From the NCBI GenBank assembly GCA_021325365.1, contig JAJPHF010000047.1, positions 1-28,701 of the forward strand: a stretch of DNA of 28,701 bases. Direction: 5' to 3'. Position 1 is the first letter of the stretch, and every line of letters starts with the position of its first letter. The stretch is from Pseudomonadota bacterium (GTDB lineage: Bacteria > Chloroflexota > UBA6077 > JAJPHF01). The notes under the pieces are model-generated. The model was given only the letters and a program-made list of their open reading frames with translations. It ran no database searches and was not told the DNA's origin. Of this stretch, positions 14,601 to 21,988 are shown in pieces. Made by a program: the position numbers and the translations under genes.

Positions 14601-14728
14601 GCACCCCGCTAGACGCCCTCCCGACCGGATCGTGGATCACCCGTCGGCGCCGGACGACCGCCCCTCGCCAATGCGTTCATAGTAGAGAGGCCGCGAGGCG
14701 CGCCGGAGAGCGCCCGCCGTCGGCGAGA

Positions 14729-14975
14729 CGTGGTCGCGTATCTTACGCCGTACACGCCTCCCACCCCGCCCGTCGCCCGCGCCCATGCCCGGGGCCTCGC
14801 CCCGCCGGCCCGGCCCGCGACGGGCCAGCGGGGGAGTATCGTACGGGGTAAACGATGCGGCCTTCCGCGCCCGACCAGCACGCGCCAACCCGCGCCCGGC
14901 CTAGCAGTTAACCACCCGGTTAAGGAGCATCGTTTGACCGTTCCTCGGATAAATTACTGCGCCCGCGACCCGGTC
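14729..14975 (-). repeat. Inverted repeat copy L1 (~247 bp) at the left edge of the catabolic block
   Basis: Read on the minus strand, this sequence matches 28462-28701 on the plus strand over its whole length with scattered substitutions and few indels. An 86-bp core (14850-14935) is delimited by the perfect inverted 9-mers AAACGATGC and GCATCGTTT and has the same length in both copies. It contains TTAACCACCCGGTTAA, a palindrome, and the GAGCATCGTTTGACC segment. It lies 5' of the SDR gene that opens the catabolic block. The wider gap 14581-15271 has no convincing gene; apart from this copy it holds the repeats at 14569 and 15056. Confidence 0.85.
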
Positions 14976-15055
14976 CACAGGCGTCATCGAGCGCGCCGAG
15001 ACCGCGCACGCAAGAACGCGATGTTATATCGAATCCGCCGGTGGAGTTCCCTACT

Positions 15056-15090
15056 CCCTCTCCCCCTGGGAGAGGGTTGGGGTGAGGGCG
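15056..15090. repeat. CCCTCTCCC-CCT-GGGAGAGGG hairpin repeat
   Basis: A perfect 9-bp stem (15056-15064 with 15068-15076) is followed by TTGGGGTGAGGGCG. This is a common dispersed short palindrome in GC-rich genomes, and translates as the familiar [10 protein letters not shown] when it lands in open frames. It lies between L1 and the SDR promoter region. Confidence 0.7.
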
Positions 15091-15271
15091 CGTCCCGGTA
15101 GGCGAACCCCCGGGCCGGATCCGATATTACTGGCGAGTCCGCCGATGGGCAGCAAGGCGGTGTAGGTCCGGGGGCCCCCATTCGACCGGGGAGCGTGCAG
15201 CTAACTCGATCAATAGAATCTGCTGTGGACCTGGCGACGAGCACGGTGCAGATTCTGCGGAGGTGGGCAGG

Positions 15272-16027
15272 ATGGACGCGGCCAACAAGGTGGCGATTGT
15301 CACGGGCGGGGGGAGCGGCATCGGCAAGGCTGTCTCGCTGGCGCTCATGCGAGAGGGGTATGCGGTCGTGCTGGCGGGCCGCCGCGCGGCGCCGCTCGAG
15401 CAGACGGCCGCCGAGGGCGCGGCGCTGGGCGGCCGCGCGCTGGCCGTCCCTACCGACGTGAGCGACCCGGCGGCGGTGGAGGCGCTGTTCGCGCGGACCG
15501 AGGAGGCCTTCGGGCGGCTCGATCTCTTGTTCAACAACGCCGGCACCAACGCCTCCGGCCTGCTGGAAGACCTGCCGTTCGACCAGTGGCAGACGGTCGT
15601 GAACGTGAACCTCACGGGCGCGTTCCTCTGCACTCAGCAGGCGTTCAAGCTGATGAAGCGCCAACAGCCGCCCGGCGGGCGCATCATCAACAATGGCTCG
15701 ATGGCGGCGCACAGCCCGCGGCCGAACTCGGTCGCCTACACGGCGACGAAGCACGCGATCACCGGCCTGACGAAGTCCACGGCGCTGGACGGCCGCAAGT
15801 ACGACATCGCCTGCGGCCAGATCGACATCGGTAACGCCGCCAGCGAGATGACCGCTCGCATGGCGCAGGGCGTGCCGCAGGCGAACGGCACGATCGCGGT
15901 CGAGCCCCGCATGGACCTGGCGCACGTCGCGAGCGCCGTCGTCTATATGGCCAGCCTGCCGCTCGATGCCAACGTCCTGTTCCTGACCGTCATGGCGACG
16001 AAGATGCCCTTCGTCGGCCGCGGCTAG
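15272..16027 (+). CDS. Short-chain dehydrogenase/reductase (SDR)
   Basis: This is a classical SDR oxidoreductase of 251 residues. It shows the cofactor motif TGGGSGIG (11-18), the adenine-pocket aspartate in VPTDVSD, NNAG near residue 88, the [16 protein letters not shown] helix, the catalytic serine in [10 protein letters not shown] and the YTATK catalytic pair near 155-159. The arginines in LAGRR after strand 2 favour NADP(H). The ATG at 15272 is preferred over a GTG nine bases upstream because GGAGG (15259-15263) is then 8 nt away. TAGAAT at 15214-15219 is a possible -10. It is the first gene inside the inverted-repeat-bounded block, 174 nt before the amidohydrolase. The alcohol or ketone substrate is unknown. 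Confidence 0.9.
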   Translation: MDAANKVAIVTGGGSGIGKAVSLALMREGYAVVLAGRRAAPLEQTAAEGAALGGRALAVPTDVSDPAAVEALFARTEEAFGRLDLLFNNAGTNASGLLEDLPFDQWQTVVNVNLTGAFLCTQQAFKLMKRQQPPGGRIINNGSMAAHSPRPNSVAYTATKHAITGLTKSTALDGRKYDIACGQIDIGNAASEMTARMAQGVPQANGTIAVEPRMDLAHVASAVVYMASLPLDANVLFLTVMATKMPFVGRG

Positions 16028-16115
16028 CGGTAATGGCGGGGCGGCCCGGGCGCTTCCAGGCGCCCCGGGGGCTCCCCGATCCCCGGGCGCCGGCGTGCCG
16101 TGCGGCGCCGGGCGC

Positions 16116-16123
16116 TATAGAAT
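16116..16123 (+). promoter_or_regulatory. Candidate -10 for the amidohydrolase gene
   Basis: TATAGAAT contains two overlapping -10-like hexamers (TATAGA, TAGAAT) about 80 nt before the ATG at 16201. No clear -35. If real, the amidohydrolase is transcribed separately from the SDR. Confidence 0.3.
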
Positions 16124-16200
16124 GCGGCAAGCGCATGCTCCCGACACCGGGCTGCTGGCGCGCGGACGACGCGGGCGACGGACGGAACGGAGGAACGGAC

Positions 16201-17247
16201 ATGGCGATGCGGTACGCGGACGCCGACGGGCACGTTATGGAGAACGAGCAAGAGCTGAACGAGTTCATCGAGCCGCCGTTCAGCAACCGAGGCTACATTA
16301 CCTACCGTCAGCTCTTGCCGACGCTGGACGCCTTCCACACGCCCAATGGCTTGCCTCGCAAGGAGGGCACGTTCGACCCGACGATCGGCGCCGAGCGGTG
16401 GCTGGAGTTCCTGGACCGGACGGGCATCGAGTGGTCGGTGCTCTATCCCACGCAGGGCCTGGCCTTCGGCCACGTGGCGCTCCCCGACTGGGCCGCGTCC
16501 TATGCCCGCAGCTACAACAACTGGCTGCACGCCAAGTACCTGCAGGTCAGCCCGCGCCTGAAGGGTGTGGCGCTCATTCCGATGCAGGACCCGCCGAGCG
16601 CCGTGGCCGAGCTCCGCCGCGCGGTGACCGAGCTGGGCATGGTGGGCGCGATGATCCCGTCCAATGGGCTCACCCGCCATGTCAGCCACAAGGAGTACTG
16701 GCCGATCTACGAGGAGGCGGAGCGGCTCGACTGCGTGCTGGCCGTCCATGGCGGCTGCTACGTCAATCTCGGCTTCAACACCTTCACCGTGTTCCCCGCG
16801 ACGCGGGCGCTCGGCATGCCAGTGCCGTTGATGGTCGCGGCGACCGGCATGATCGTCGACGGCGTGCTCGACGCCTTCCCGCGGCTGCGCATCGGCTTCC
16901 TCGAGGGCGGCACCGACTGGATTCCGCTAGTGATCGACCGCCTGGAGCGCGAGCTAGAGTACGGCGGACTGTCGCTCCCGCAGAAGCCCGAGGCCTACTT
17001 CCGCAGCGGGCGCCTGTTCGTGGGCTGCGAGGGCAATGAGAAGGGGCTGGCCTACGCCATCGAGCGGGTGGGGCCGGAGCCGTTCATGTTCGCCTCGGAC
17101 TTCCCCCACGAGATCGCGCTGGACAACTGCATGGAAGAGATCGAGGAGATCGAGGAGCGCGACGACCTGCGCCCGGAGCACAAGCCCCTGCTTCTGGGCG
17201 AGAACGCCCGCCGCTTCTACCAGGTGGGCGTGGGCGCTGCCACCTGA
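16201..17247 (+). CDS. Amidohydrolase-2 family protein (ACMSD-like metal-dependent hydrolase/decarboxylase)
   Basis: The 348-residue TIM-barrel protein belongs to the amidohydrolase-2 group, which includes ACMSD, gamma-resorcylate and other non-oxidative decarboxylases as well as hydrolases. Metal-site elements are the N-terminal DADGHVME (residues 7-14), the histidine of LAVHGGCY (near 183) and the aspartate of ASDFPHE (near 297); RIGFLEGGTDWIPLVIDR is the usual late barrel strand. The first motif reads D-x-D-G-H-x-x-E and not the H-x-H of ACMSD, as in many environmental members. GGAGG lies 8 nt before the ATG. In this context, beside a dioxygenase-like cupin, UbiD and Rieske genes, it probably cleaves or decarboxylates a ring-fission or aromatic-acid intermediate; the substrate is unknown. 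Confidence 0.85.
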   Translation: MAMRYADADGHVMENEQELNEFIEPPFSNRGYITYRQLLPTLDAFHTPNGLPRKEGTFDPTIGAERWLEFLDRTGIEWSVLYPTQGLAFGHVALPDWAASYARSYNNWLHAKYLQVSPRLKGVALIPMQDPPSAVAELRRAVTELGMVGAMIPSNGLTRHVSHKEYWPIYEEAERLDCVLAVHGGCYVNLGFNTFTVFPATRALGMPVPLMVAATGMIVDGVLDAFPRLRIGFLEGGTDWIPLVIDRLERELEYGGLSLPQKPEAYFRSGRLFVGCEGNEKGLAYAIERVGPEPFMFASDFPHEIALDNCMEEIEEIEERDDLRPEHKPLLLGENARRFYQVGVGAAT

Positions 17248-17371
17248 TCGCCGTTCGCCGGCCGCCGCGCTCGGCAGGCCGCGCGCGAGGAAGATATTGC
17301 CCGGGCGCTTGTCCCTGGCCGGCTGGCGCTCGCCGCAGGCCGGTGTCGGGCTTGGCAGGGTCACAGGACAG

Positions 17372-17480
17372 GTAGGGCCGGGGCTCGTTCCCTGCCGCCC
17401 GACGCTCGCTGGTAGCCGGTGGGTTGGGCAATGGGATACGTAGGGCAGCGGCTTGTCCCCTGCCGCCCGGCGGTCAGCGC
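17372..17480. repeat. Two GTAGGGC-type palindromic repeats, 68 bp apart
   Basis: GTAGGGC...CCTGCCGCCCG occurs at 17372-17401 and 17440-17469 at roughly 80% identity, and a relative lies at 14002. They fill the 326-bp gap 17248-17573 between the convergent amidohydrolase and LLM genes, where no gene is seen. A role as terminator or messenger stabiliser is possible. Confidence 0.55.
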
Positions 17481-17573
17481 CAAACCCGGCGGCGTCGAAG
17501 CCTCCGCCTTACGCTTCCCGGCCTCCCTGAGCCGTCTCGGTGGACGTCCGATCACCTTCTTGGCCTGCTGGCG

Positions 17574-18698
17574 CTACACGCCGTGCAGGACCGGCAGCAC
17601 CTCGCGGGCGAACAGCTCCAGGCCGTCGCCTACCTCTTCCAGGCTCATGTCGCCCAGCTCGGGGCGAATGACCAGCACGCCCGCGCCGGTCGCGCGCTGC
17701 TGCTCGATGATCTGCTCGGTCAGGCTGTCCGGGTCGCCGACGAGGAACTGGCCGCTGCGCATGCCCTCGGTGTTCCAGGCGGCGCCGCGGAAGGACTTCC
17801 TAGTGCTGAGGTAGTCGTAGGTGCGGACCTTGTAGCGCTCGCGCTCTAGCTCGGCCAGCTTCGGGTGCTCGAAGATGAACGGGTAGTCGCTGGCCCGGTC
17901 GCGGGTGAACACCTGGTCCACCATCTCCTCGACCTTGGCGCGCGAGGGGCCGATGTAGAACTCGCGCGCCATGCCGGTGTCGCGCGGCGCGGGCGTCCAG
18001 CCGCAGGCGTCCTCAGCGTGCTGGCGGTAGTAGGACAGGCGCTCGGCCACCTCGCTGGTCGGCCCGTGCGAGATGAAGCGGATGCGCTTCTCCGCCGCCC
18101 ACTGGATGCTCTCGGCGGCGGTGGCCGTCGTCCACACCTCGGGGTGGGGGACTTGCAGTGGGCGCGGCAGGATGGAGACGCACTCGTAGTCGAAGTACTC
18201 GCCGTGCCAGGCGAAGGGGTTCTCCTCCGTCCAGGCCTTCACGATCAGGTCATACGCCTCGTGGTAGCGCCCGCGCTCCTCCTGCACGGGCACGCCGTAG
18301 GCGTACATGTTCTGGCCGCCGCTGCTGATGAAGCCGGGCACCAGTCGCCCGTGCGACAGGTTGTCCACCATCGCCAGCTCTTCGGCCACGCGCACGGGAT
18401 GCGGGTACAGCGCGAGCGAGATGCCCATGGTGACGAGCTTGATCTGCTCCGTGACCTGAGTGGCGGCGGCCAGCATGATCGTGGGCGAGGGGGTGAGCCC
18501 GCCATTCGGGCCGTAGTGGTGCTCGGTGAAGATGATCCCGTCGAAGCCCAGCTGGTCCACCCGGCGGATGAAGCGCATGCGGTCGGCGTACAGCTGCTCG
18601 CCCAGCGCGCGGTTCCACATCCAACCCGGCACCGGGAAGGGCATGAGCGTGTCGGCCTCGCAGTGGTAGGGCATGCTCTGGCGAATCCACACTTCCAT
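17574..18698 (-). CDS. Luciferase-like flavin-dependent monooxygenase (LLM), first copy
   Basis: This 374-residue bacterial-luciferase-fold enzyme probably uses reduced flavin (FMNH2 or F420H2) from a separate reductase. The family pattern is clear: LGFDGIIFTEHHYGPNGGL near residue 50 (LGFDGIIFTEHH, then PNGGLTPSP), TEQIKLVTMGISLALYPHPVRVAEELAMVDNLSHGRL near 85-120 (start TEQIKLVTMG; VAEELAMVD), GRYHEAYDLIVKAW, and a C-terminal GQFLVGDPDSLTEQI. Two ATGs are in frame; 18698 is chosen because AAGGAGG lies 7 nt before it, while 18704 would be almost in contact with it. The gene is followed by the REP-like gap and preceded by the hydratase-aldolase gene on the same strand, so these two may be co-transcribed through a repeat-rich spacer. 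Confidence 0.88.
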   Translation of the reverse strand: MEVWIRQSMPYHCEADTLMPFPVPGWMWNRALGEQLYADRMRFIRRVDQLGFDGIIFTEHHYGPNGGLTPSPTIMLAAATQVTEQIKLVTMGISLALYPHPVRVAEELAMVDNLSHGRLVPGFISSGGQNMYAYGVPVQEERGRYHEAYDLIVKAWTEENPFAWHGEYFDYECVSILPRPLQVPHPEVWTTATAAESIQWAAEKRIRFISHGPTSEVAERLSYYRQHAEDACGWTPAPRDTGMAREFYIGPSRAKVEEMVDQVFTRDRASDYPFIFEHPKLAELERERYKVRTYDYLSTRKSFRGAAWNTEGMRSGQFLVGDPDSLTEQIIEQQRATGAGVLVIRPELGDMSLEEVGDGLELFAREVLPVLHGV

Positions 18699-18707
18699 GG
18701 CCATGCC

Positions 18708-18785
18708 TCCTTGGGGGCACCCCCAAACCCCCAGCAAACGAGAAACGGGGAGGAGCCTGGGGGGACACCCCCCATACCCCCCGGC
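18708..18785 (-). repeat. Paired GGGGG/CCCCC hairpins between hydratase-aldolase and LLM genes
   Basis: On the minus strand, GGGGGGTGTCCCCCC and GGGGGTGCCCCC hairpins flank a CTCCTCCCCGTTTCTC segment, ending at the AAGGAGG ribosome site of the LLM gene. The VWGCPQ-coding TTTGGGGGTGCCCCCAA part resembles the mraY leader at 2215-2237. It looks like a dispersed leader-associated repeat that could modulate ribosome access or transcript processing. Confidence 0.5.
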
Positions 18786-18826
18786 AGGGGAGCGCCCCAG
18801 CACCTCCAATCCCTATCCCCTGGCCC

Positions 18827-19810
18827 CTAGCGGGCGGCGGGCTGGGCGGCCGTGTACTTCTCGCGGATCTGGGCCCAGCGCCGCCCCGTCTCGCGGGCAC
18901 GCTCGATGAACTCTTCGGGCATGTAGTTGTAGGGCGGGCGGATGGGGAAGAACGGACAGTAGCCGGCCGTCTCCTGCTCGTAGCGGTGAAGCTGGATGTT
19001 GTAGGAGGCGAACACGGCCTGGTCGCCCGAGATGGTGTGCGAAGGCTCACCCGCCCAGGCGATGTCGTCGGCTACCTGCTTCGCTCGGTCCCAGTCGCCG
19101 GCCAGGATGGCGTCCATGAGGGCAATCGCCGGCTGCGGCCCCATCGCCACCGACGTAGCCCAGCAGACGGTTGTCGCCTCGGGGGCCAGGCGGGCGAAAG
19201 CGTAGGCCGCGCCGTCCACCGGGACGAACTTGACGCGGCCCTGCGACGCGCGCAGCACCGCGAGGTACCGCCCGACCTCGGAGAACTTCGCCGCGATCAC
19301 AGTGGGCGCGCGCTCGACGACCTGCCGCCAGAAGGCAGGTGGGAACTCGAAGCGGAAGGCGCGCGGGTTGGCGTAGACCATGATCGGGAAGTCGGGGAAG
19401 GCCTCGGAGATCGTGGCGTAATGCTGGACGGCCATCTCCATGGTGCACGGCTGCCACATCGGCATGCCCAGTAGCATGCCGTCGGCGCCGCGCTCGCGTA
19501 CGAAGCGGATGCGACGGACGATCTCGTGGGTGCCCAGCGCCGTCGTGCCGACGAATGTCGGGACCCGCTTGTTCACGGTGGCGAGGAAGCAGTCAACGTA
19601 CTTCTCATAGTCCTCCTGGCTGAGGGTGGCGCACTCGCCGGTCGTGCCAAGCACCATAAAGCCCGACACACCGTCCTGGATCAGTCGCTCGGTGAAGCGC
19701 GCCGTCTCGTCCAGGTCCACCGTATCGGTGGCATCCCAGCGGTCCGCGCCCGGCTTCGCCGGCGTGGGCGGGATAGCGTACATGCCGCGGATGTCTTCGG
19801 CGCTCAGCAT
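18827..19810 (-). CDS. DHDPS/NAL-family hydratase-aldolase (NahE/PhdJ-like)
   Basis: The 327-residue protein belongs to the class I aldolase family of dihydrodipicolinate synthase. Its start, PTPAKPGADRWDATDTVDLD (residues 15-34), is the hallmark of the hydratase-aldolases that split hydroxybenzylidene- or carboxybenzal-pyruvates in naphthalene and phenanthrene breakdown. Also present are LGTTGECATLS (54-64), VYANP with Y146, and the Schiff-base lysine K175 in VIAAKFSEVG. Such enzymes hydrate a double bond and release pyruvate plus an aromatic aldehyde. The exact substrate is open. AGGAGA precedes the ATG, and a good promoter lies just upstream. The LLM gene follows on the same strand after a hairpin-rich spacer, so the pair may act together. 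Confidence 0.85.
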   Translation of the reverse strand: MLSAEDIRGMYAIPPTPAKPGADRWDATDTVDLDETARFTERLIQDGVSGFMVLGTTGECATLSQEDYEKYVDCFLATVNKRVPTFVGTTALGTHEIVRRIRFVRERGADGMLLGMPMWQPCTMEMAVQHYATISEAFPDFPIMVYANPRAFRFEFPPAFWRQVVERAPTVIAAKFSEVGRYLAVLRASQGRVKFVPVDGAAYAFARLAPEATTVCWATSVAMGPQPAIALMDAILAGDWDRAKQVADDIAWAGEPSHTISGDQAVFASYNIQLHRYEQETAGYCPFFPIRPPYNYMPEEFIERARETGRRWAQIREKYTAAQPAAR

Positions 19811-19854
19811 GGAGACTCTCCTTTCGCGAACCGCGCCGTAGTCGGTTGGCCCCG

Positions 19855-19883
19855 ATTCTACGCCGGGCCCCGCGCGCGAGCAA
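19855..19883 (-). promoter_or_regulatory. Promoter of the hydratase-aldolase gene
   Basis: TTGCTC (19883-19878) and TAGAAT (19860-19855) on the minus strand have a 17-bp spacer and lie about 45 nt before the ATG at 19810. The -10 matches at 5 of 6 bases. The rest of the 356-bp divergent gap 19811-20166 contains no gene; two small hairpins (20107-20118 and 20121-20136) precede the plus-strand membrane gene. Confidence 0.5.
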
Positions 19884-20166
19884 CCATCGCGCGCCAGCGA
19901 CCGGCCACCTCGCGGTCGTGAAGTCTGAGTCAGGACACCCGCCGACGCGATTCACAGCCGACTCACGCCCGGCAGGCTGGTGTGTGGTACACCTGTGCGA
20001 CCGTCCGGCGCGGTCGGGCCGGAGTGGTGTGGCTGAGTGGCCCTGCCGCGGGCGTGGCCGGACGGCCTTGCCTGCACCGGTCAGGCGGCCGGGACGGCCG
20101 TGCTCCGAAGGGGGCTTCGCCAACCCGTAGGGGTTGCTTGACCTTGTACGAAAGGTTGCCGGCATA

Positions 20167-20802
20167 GTGAAACTATCGTCGCCGGCGGCGCGAGCGGCGT
20201 TCGCCGCCGCGGGCGTCCACGTCCTCGCCGCGGGCGCAATGCTGGTGGCGCTCGAGCCGGGGCTGCCGGTGGCGGGGAGCGCGCTCGCGGCGCGCATGGC
20301 CCACGTGAGCGAGCGGACGGCGGTCTGGTGGCTGGGCTGGCTCGTCTGGCACGCGGCGGATTTTGCGCTGCTGGCGTTCTACGTGGCCCTGGCGGCGCGC
20401 TGGGGGCGGTGGGCGCCCATCCGGTGCCGGCTGGCGCTGCTGCTGGCCGGCGCCGGGCTGGCCGACGACCTCGGCGCGCAGGTTGTCTACATGGCCGTGG
20501 CGCCGCGGCTCGGACCGGAGGCGTTCGTGGTGGCGGAAGCAGTGGCGGGCGTGCTGACCGGCTACGTGGCGAACGGGCTGTACACGGTCGCCGGACTACT
20601 GCTGGTGTGGGCGGGCGCGCGCGAGTTACCGTGCTACCTGGTGGCGCTGTCGCTGCCCGTGTGGGCGGCCGGTTTCGGGTTGAGCGCGGCGTCGCTGGTC
20701 GGCTCGCCGGATGGGCAGTTCTGGAGCGTCGCGGTGCTGATGCCAGCGTTCATTGGCTGGACGCTGCTGATGGGTCGATGGCTGAGCGCCCGCGCCTCCT
20801 GA
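20167..20802 (+). CDS. Hypothetical multi-spanning membrane protein
   Basis: No family is recognised. The 211-residue product is mostly hydrophobic, with about six predicted spans (near 10-30, 58-82, 90-110, 118-140, 148-168 and 180-200), separated by short loops; VWHAADFALLAFYVALAARWG (VWHAADFALL, then YVALAARWG) is one clear span. The GTG at 20167 is chosen as start; the frame is open to a TTG at 20134 that falls in a hairpin, so the start is uncertain. The 3' end overlaps the following reductase-like gene by 25 bp, so the two are translationally linked and probably act together. Confidence 0.6.
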   Translation: MKLSSPAARAAFAAAGVHVLAAGAMLVALEPGLPVAGSALAARMAHVSERTAVWWLGWLVWHAADFALLAFYVALAARWGRWAPIRCRLALLLAGAGLADDLGAQVVYMAVAPRLGPEAFVVAEAVAGVLTGYVANGLYTVAGLLLVWAGARELPCYLVALSLPVWAAGFGLSAASLVGSPDGQFWSVAVLMPAFIGWTLLMGRWLSARAS

Positions 20803-21824
20803 TCGCCGGCGGCACGGGCGTGTTCGGGCGGATCCTGGCGCGCGATCTGCTCGCCACGACCGACGCGGCGCTCGTGCTGGCCGGGCGCGACGCGCGCCGC
20901 GCGGCGGCGGCCTGCCGCGCGCTAGACGAGGGGGAGCGGGCGACGCCGCTCGCGCTCGAACTGGGCGATCCTGACGTGCTCGGGCGGGCGGCGGCCGGCT
21001 GTCTTGCGGTGATTTGCACGGCGGGGCCGTTCCAGCGGCTGCCTCCCGGGCTGCCCTCAGCGGCGGTGGCCGCGGGCGCGCACTGGCTGGACATCGCGGA
21101 CTACGCCGGCTGGGTGCTCCCGCTGCTCGCGGACCACGCGCTGCACGAGCGCGCGGGGGCGGCCGGGTTGGCCGTCATGCCGGGCCTGTCGAGCACCCCG
21201 GCGCTGTCGGGTATGTTGATCCGTCGCTGCGCCGAGCGGCTACCGGAGGCGCGCGTCGGCCGCGTGACACTATACATTGGCAACCGCAACCACAAGGGGG
21301 CGGGGGCGATCGCCAGCGCGCTCGGAGCGGGCTTCGCGGACCCGCGGCCGGTGCGCCTGCCGGTGGGGCGGCGCCTGGCCTACCGCTTCGACTCCCCCGA
21401 CGCGGCGTTGTTGCGCGAGGAGTTGGGTCTGGCCGCAGAATTCCGCGTCGCCTTCGAGTGGGGCGTGAGCAACTGGCTGCTGGCGACGGTTGGTCCGCTG
21501 GCGCGGCGGCTGGGCGCTGCCAACCGGATACGGCTGGCGCGCGCGCTCGCGGCCGCCGCAGCCCCGCTCAGCCGCTTCGGCAGCGACGTGGGGTGCGTGC
21601 AGGCGCAGGTGGCGAGGCAGCGAGAGATGGTCAGCGCGGCGCTCGTGGGGTGCGGCCAGCGACTCGCCATCTTGCCGTGCGCCCTGGCAGTCGAGGCGCT
21701 GCTACGGGGGGAGCTGCCCGCACGTGGCGTGGTCCGATCCGCCACTTGGCTGTCGCCCGCCGAGTGGATCGCGCGGCTGGAGCAGCGCGGGCTCAAGTGC
21801 TTCGAGGGGTCAGCGAGGCGGTAG
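20778..21824 (+). CDS. Saccharopine-dehydrogenase-like NAD(P)-binding protein
   Basis: The 348-residue product starts with a Rossmann motif, LLIAGGTGVFGRILARDL (residues 7-24), then LVLAGRDARR, and LAVICTAGPFQRLPPGL, the loop typical of saccharopine dehydrogenase and trans-acting enoyl reductase relatives; HWLDIADY is also characteristic. The C-terminal half is less conserved and Arg/Ala-rich. Such proteins act on varied substrates and often sit beside lipid or catabolic genes; the true saccharopine reaction is unlikely. The ATG at 20778 lies within the upstream membrane-protein gene (25-bp overlap). Possible roles are a reductase for a catabolic intermediate or a membrane-lipid enzyme; neither can be chosen. 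Confidence 0.78.
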   Translation: MAERPRLLIAGGTGVFGRILARDLLATTDAALVLAGRDARRAAAACRALDEGERATPLALELGDPDVLGRAAAGCLAVICTAGPFQRLPPGLPSAAVAAGAHWLDIADYAGWVLPLLADHALHERAGAAGLAVMPGLSSTPALSGMLIRRCAERLPEARVGRVTLYIGNRNHKGAGAIASALGAGFADPRPVRLPVGRRLAYRFDSPDAALLREELGLAAEFRVAFEWGVSNWLLATVGPLARRLGAANRIRLARALAAAAAPLSRFGSDVGCVQAQVARQREMVSAALVGCGQRLAILPCALAVEALLRGELPARGVVRSATWLSPAEWIARLEQRGLKCFEGSARR

Positions 21825-21907
21825 CGCCGCGGCGCACGAGTGGCCCCGAGCCTTGTGGAGCCGACGGGCTGCTGGCTCCCGGGGGACCCGCGGGGCGCGC
21901 ACCGCGA

Positions 21908-21936
21908 TTGACCCGTGGCGGGGTCGCGCGTATAGT
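21908..21936 (+). promoter_or_regulatory. Strong sigma70-type promoter for the dioxygenase-LLM operon
   Basis: TTGACC (21908-21913) and TATAGT (21931-21936) are separated by exactly 17 bp and each matches consensus at 5 of 6 bases. The start point near 21943 gives a leader of about 46 nt before the ATG at 21989. This is the best promoter in the window. Confidence 0.75.
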
Positions 21937-21988
21937 GCTGTGAGCCTGGCGCCGGACTGTGTTTGTCGTGAGTCACCGGGAGGTGTGT

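Noticed and set aside
14609..15101. Small open frames in the gap before the SDR gene
   Set aside because: They arise from the inverted repeat L1 and the CCCCCTG palindrome; the similar peptides in L1 and L2 reflect the DNA repeat and not a conserved gene.
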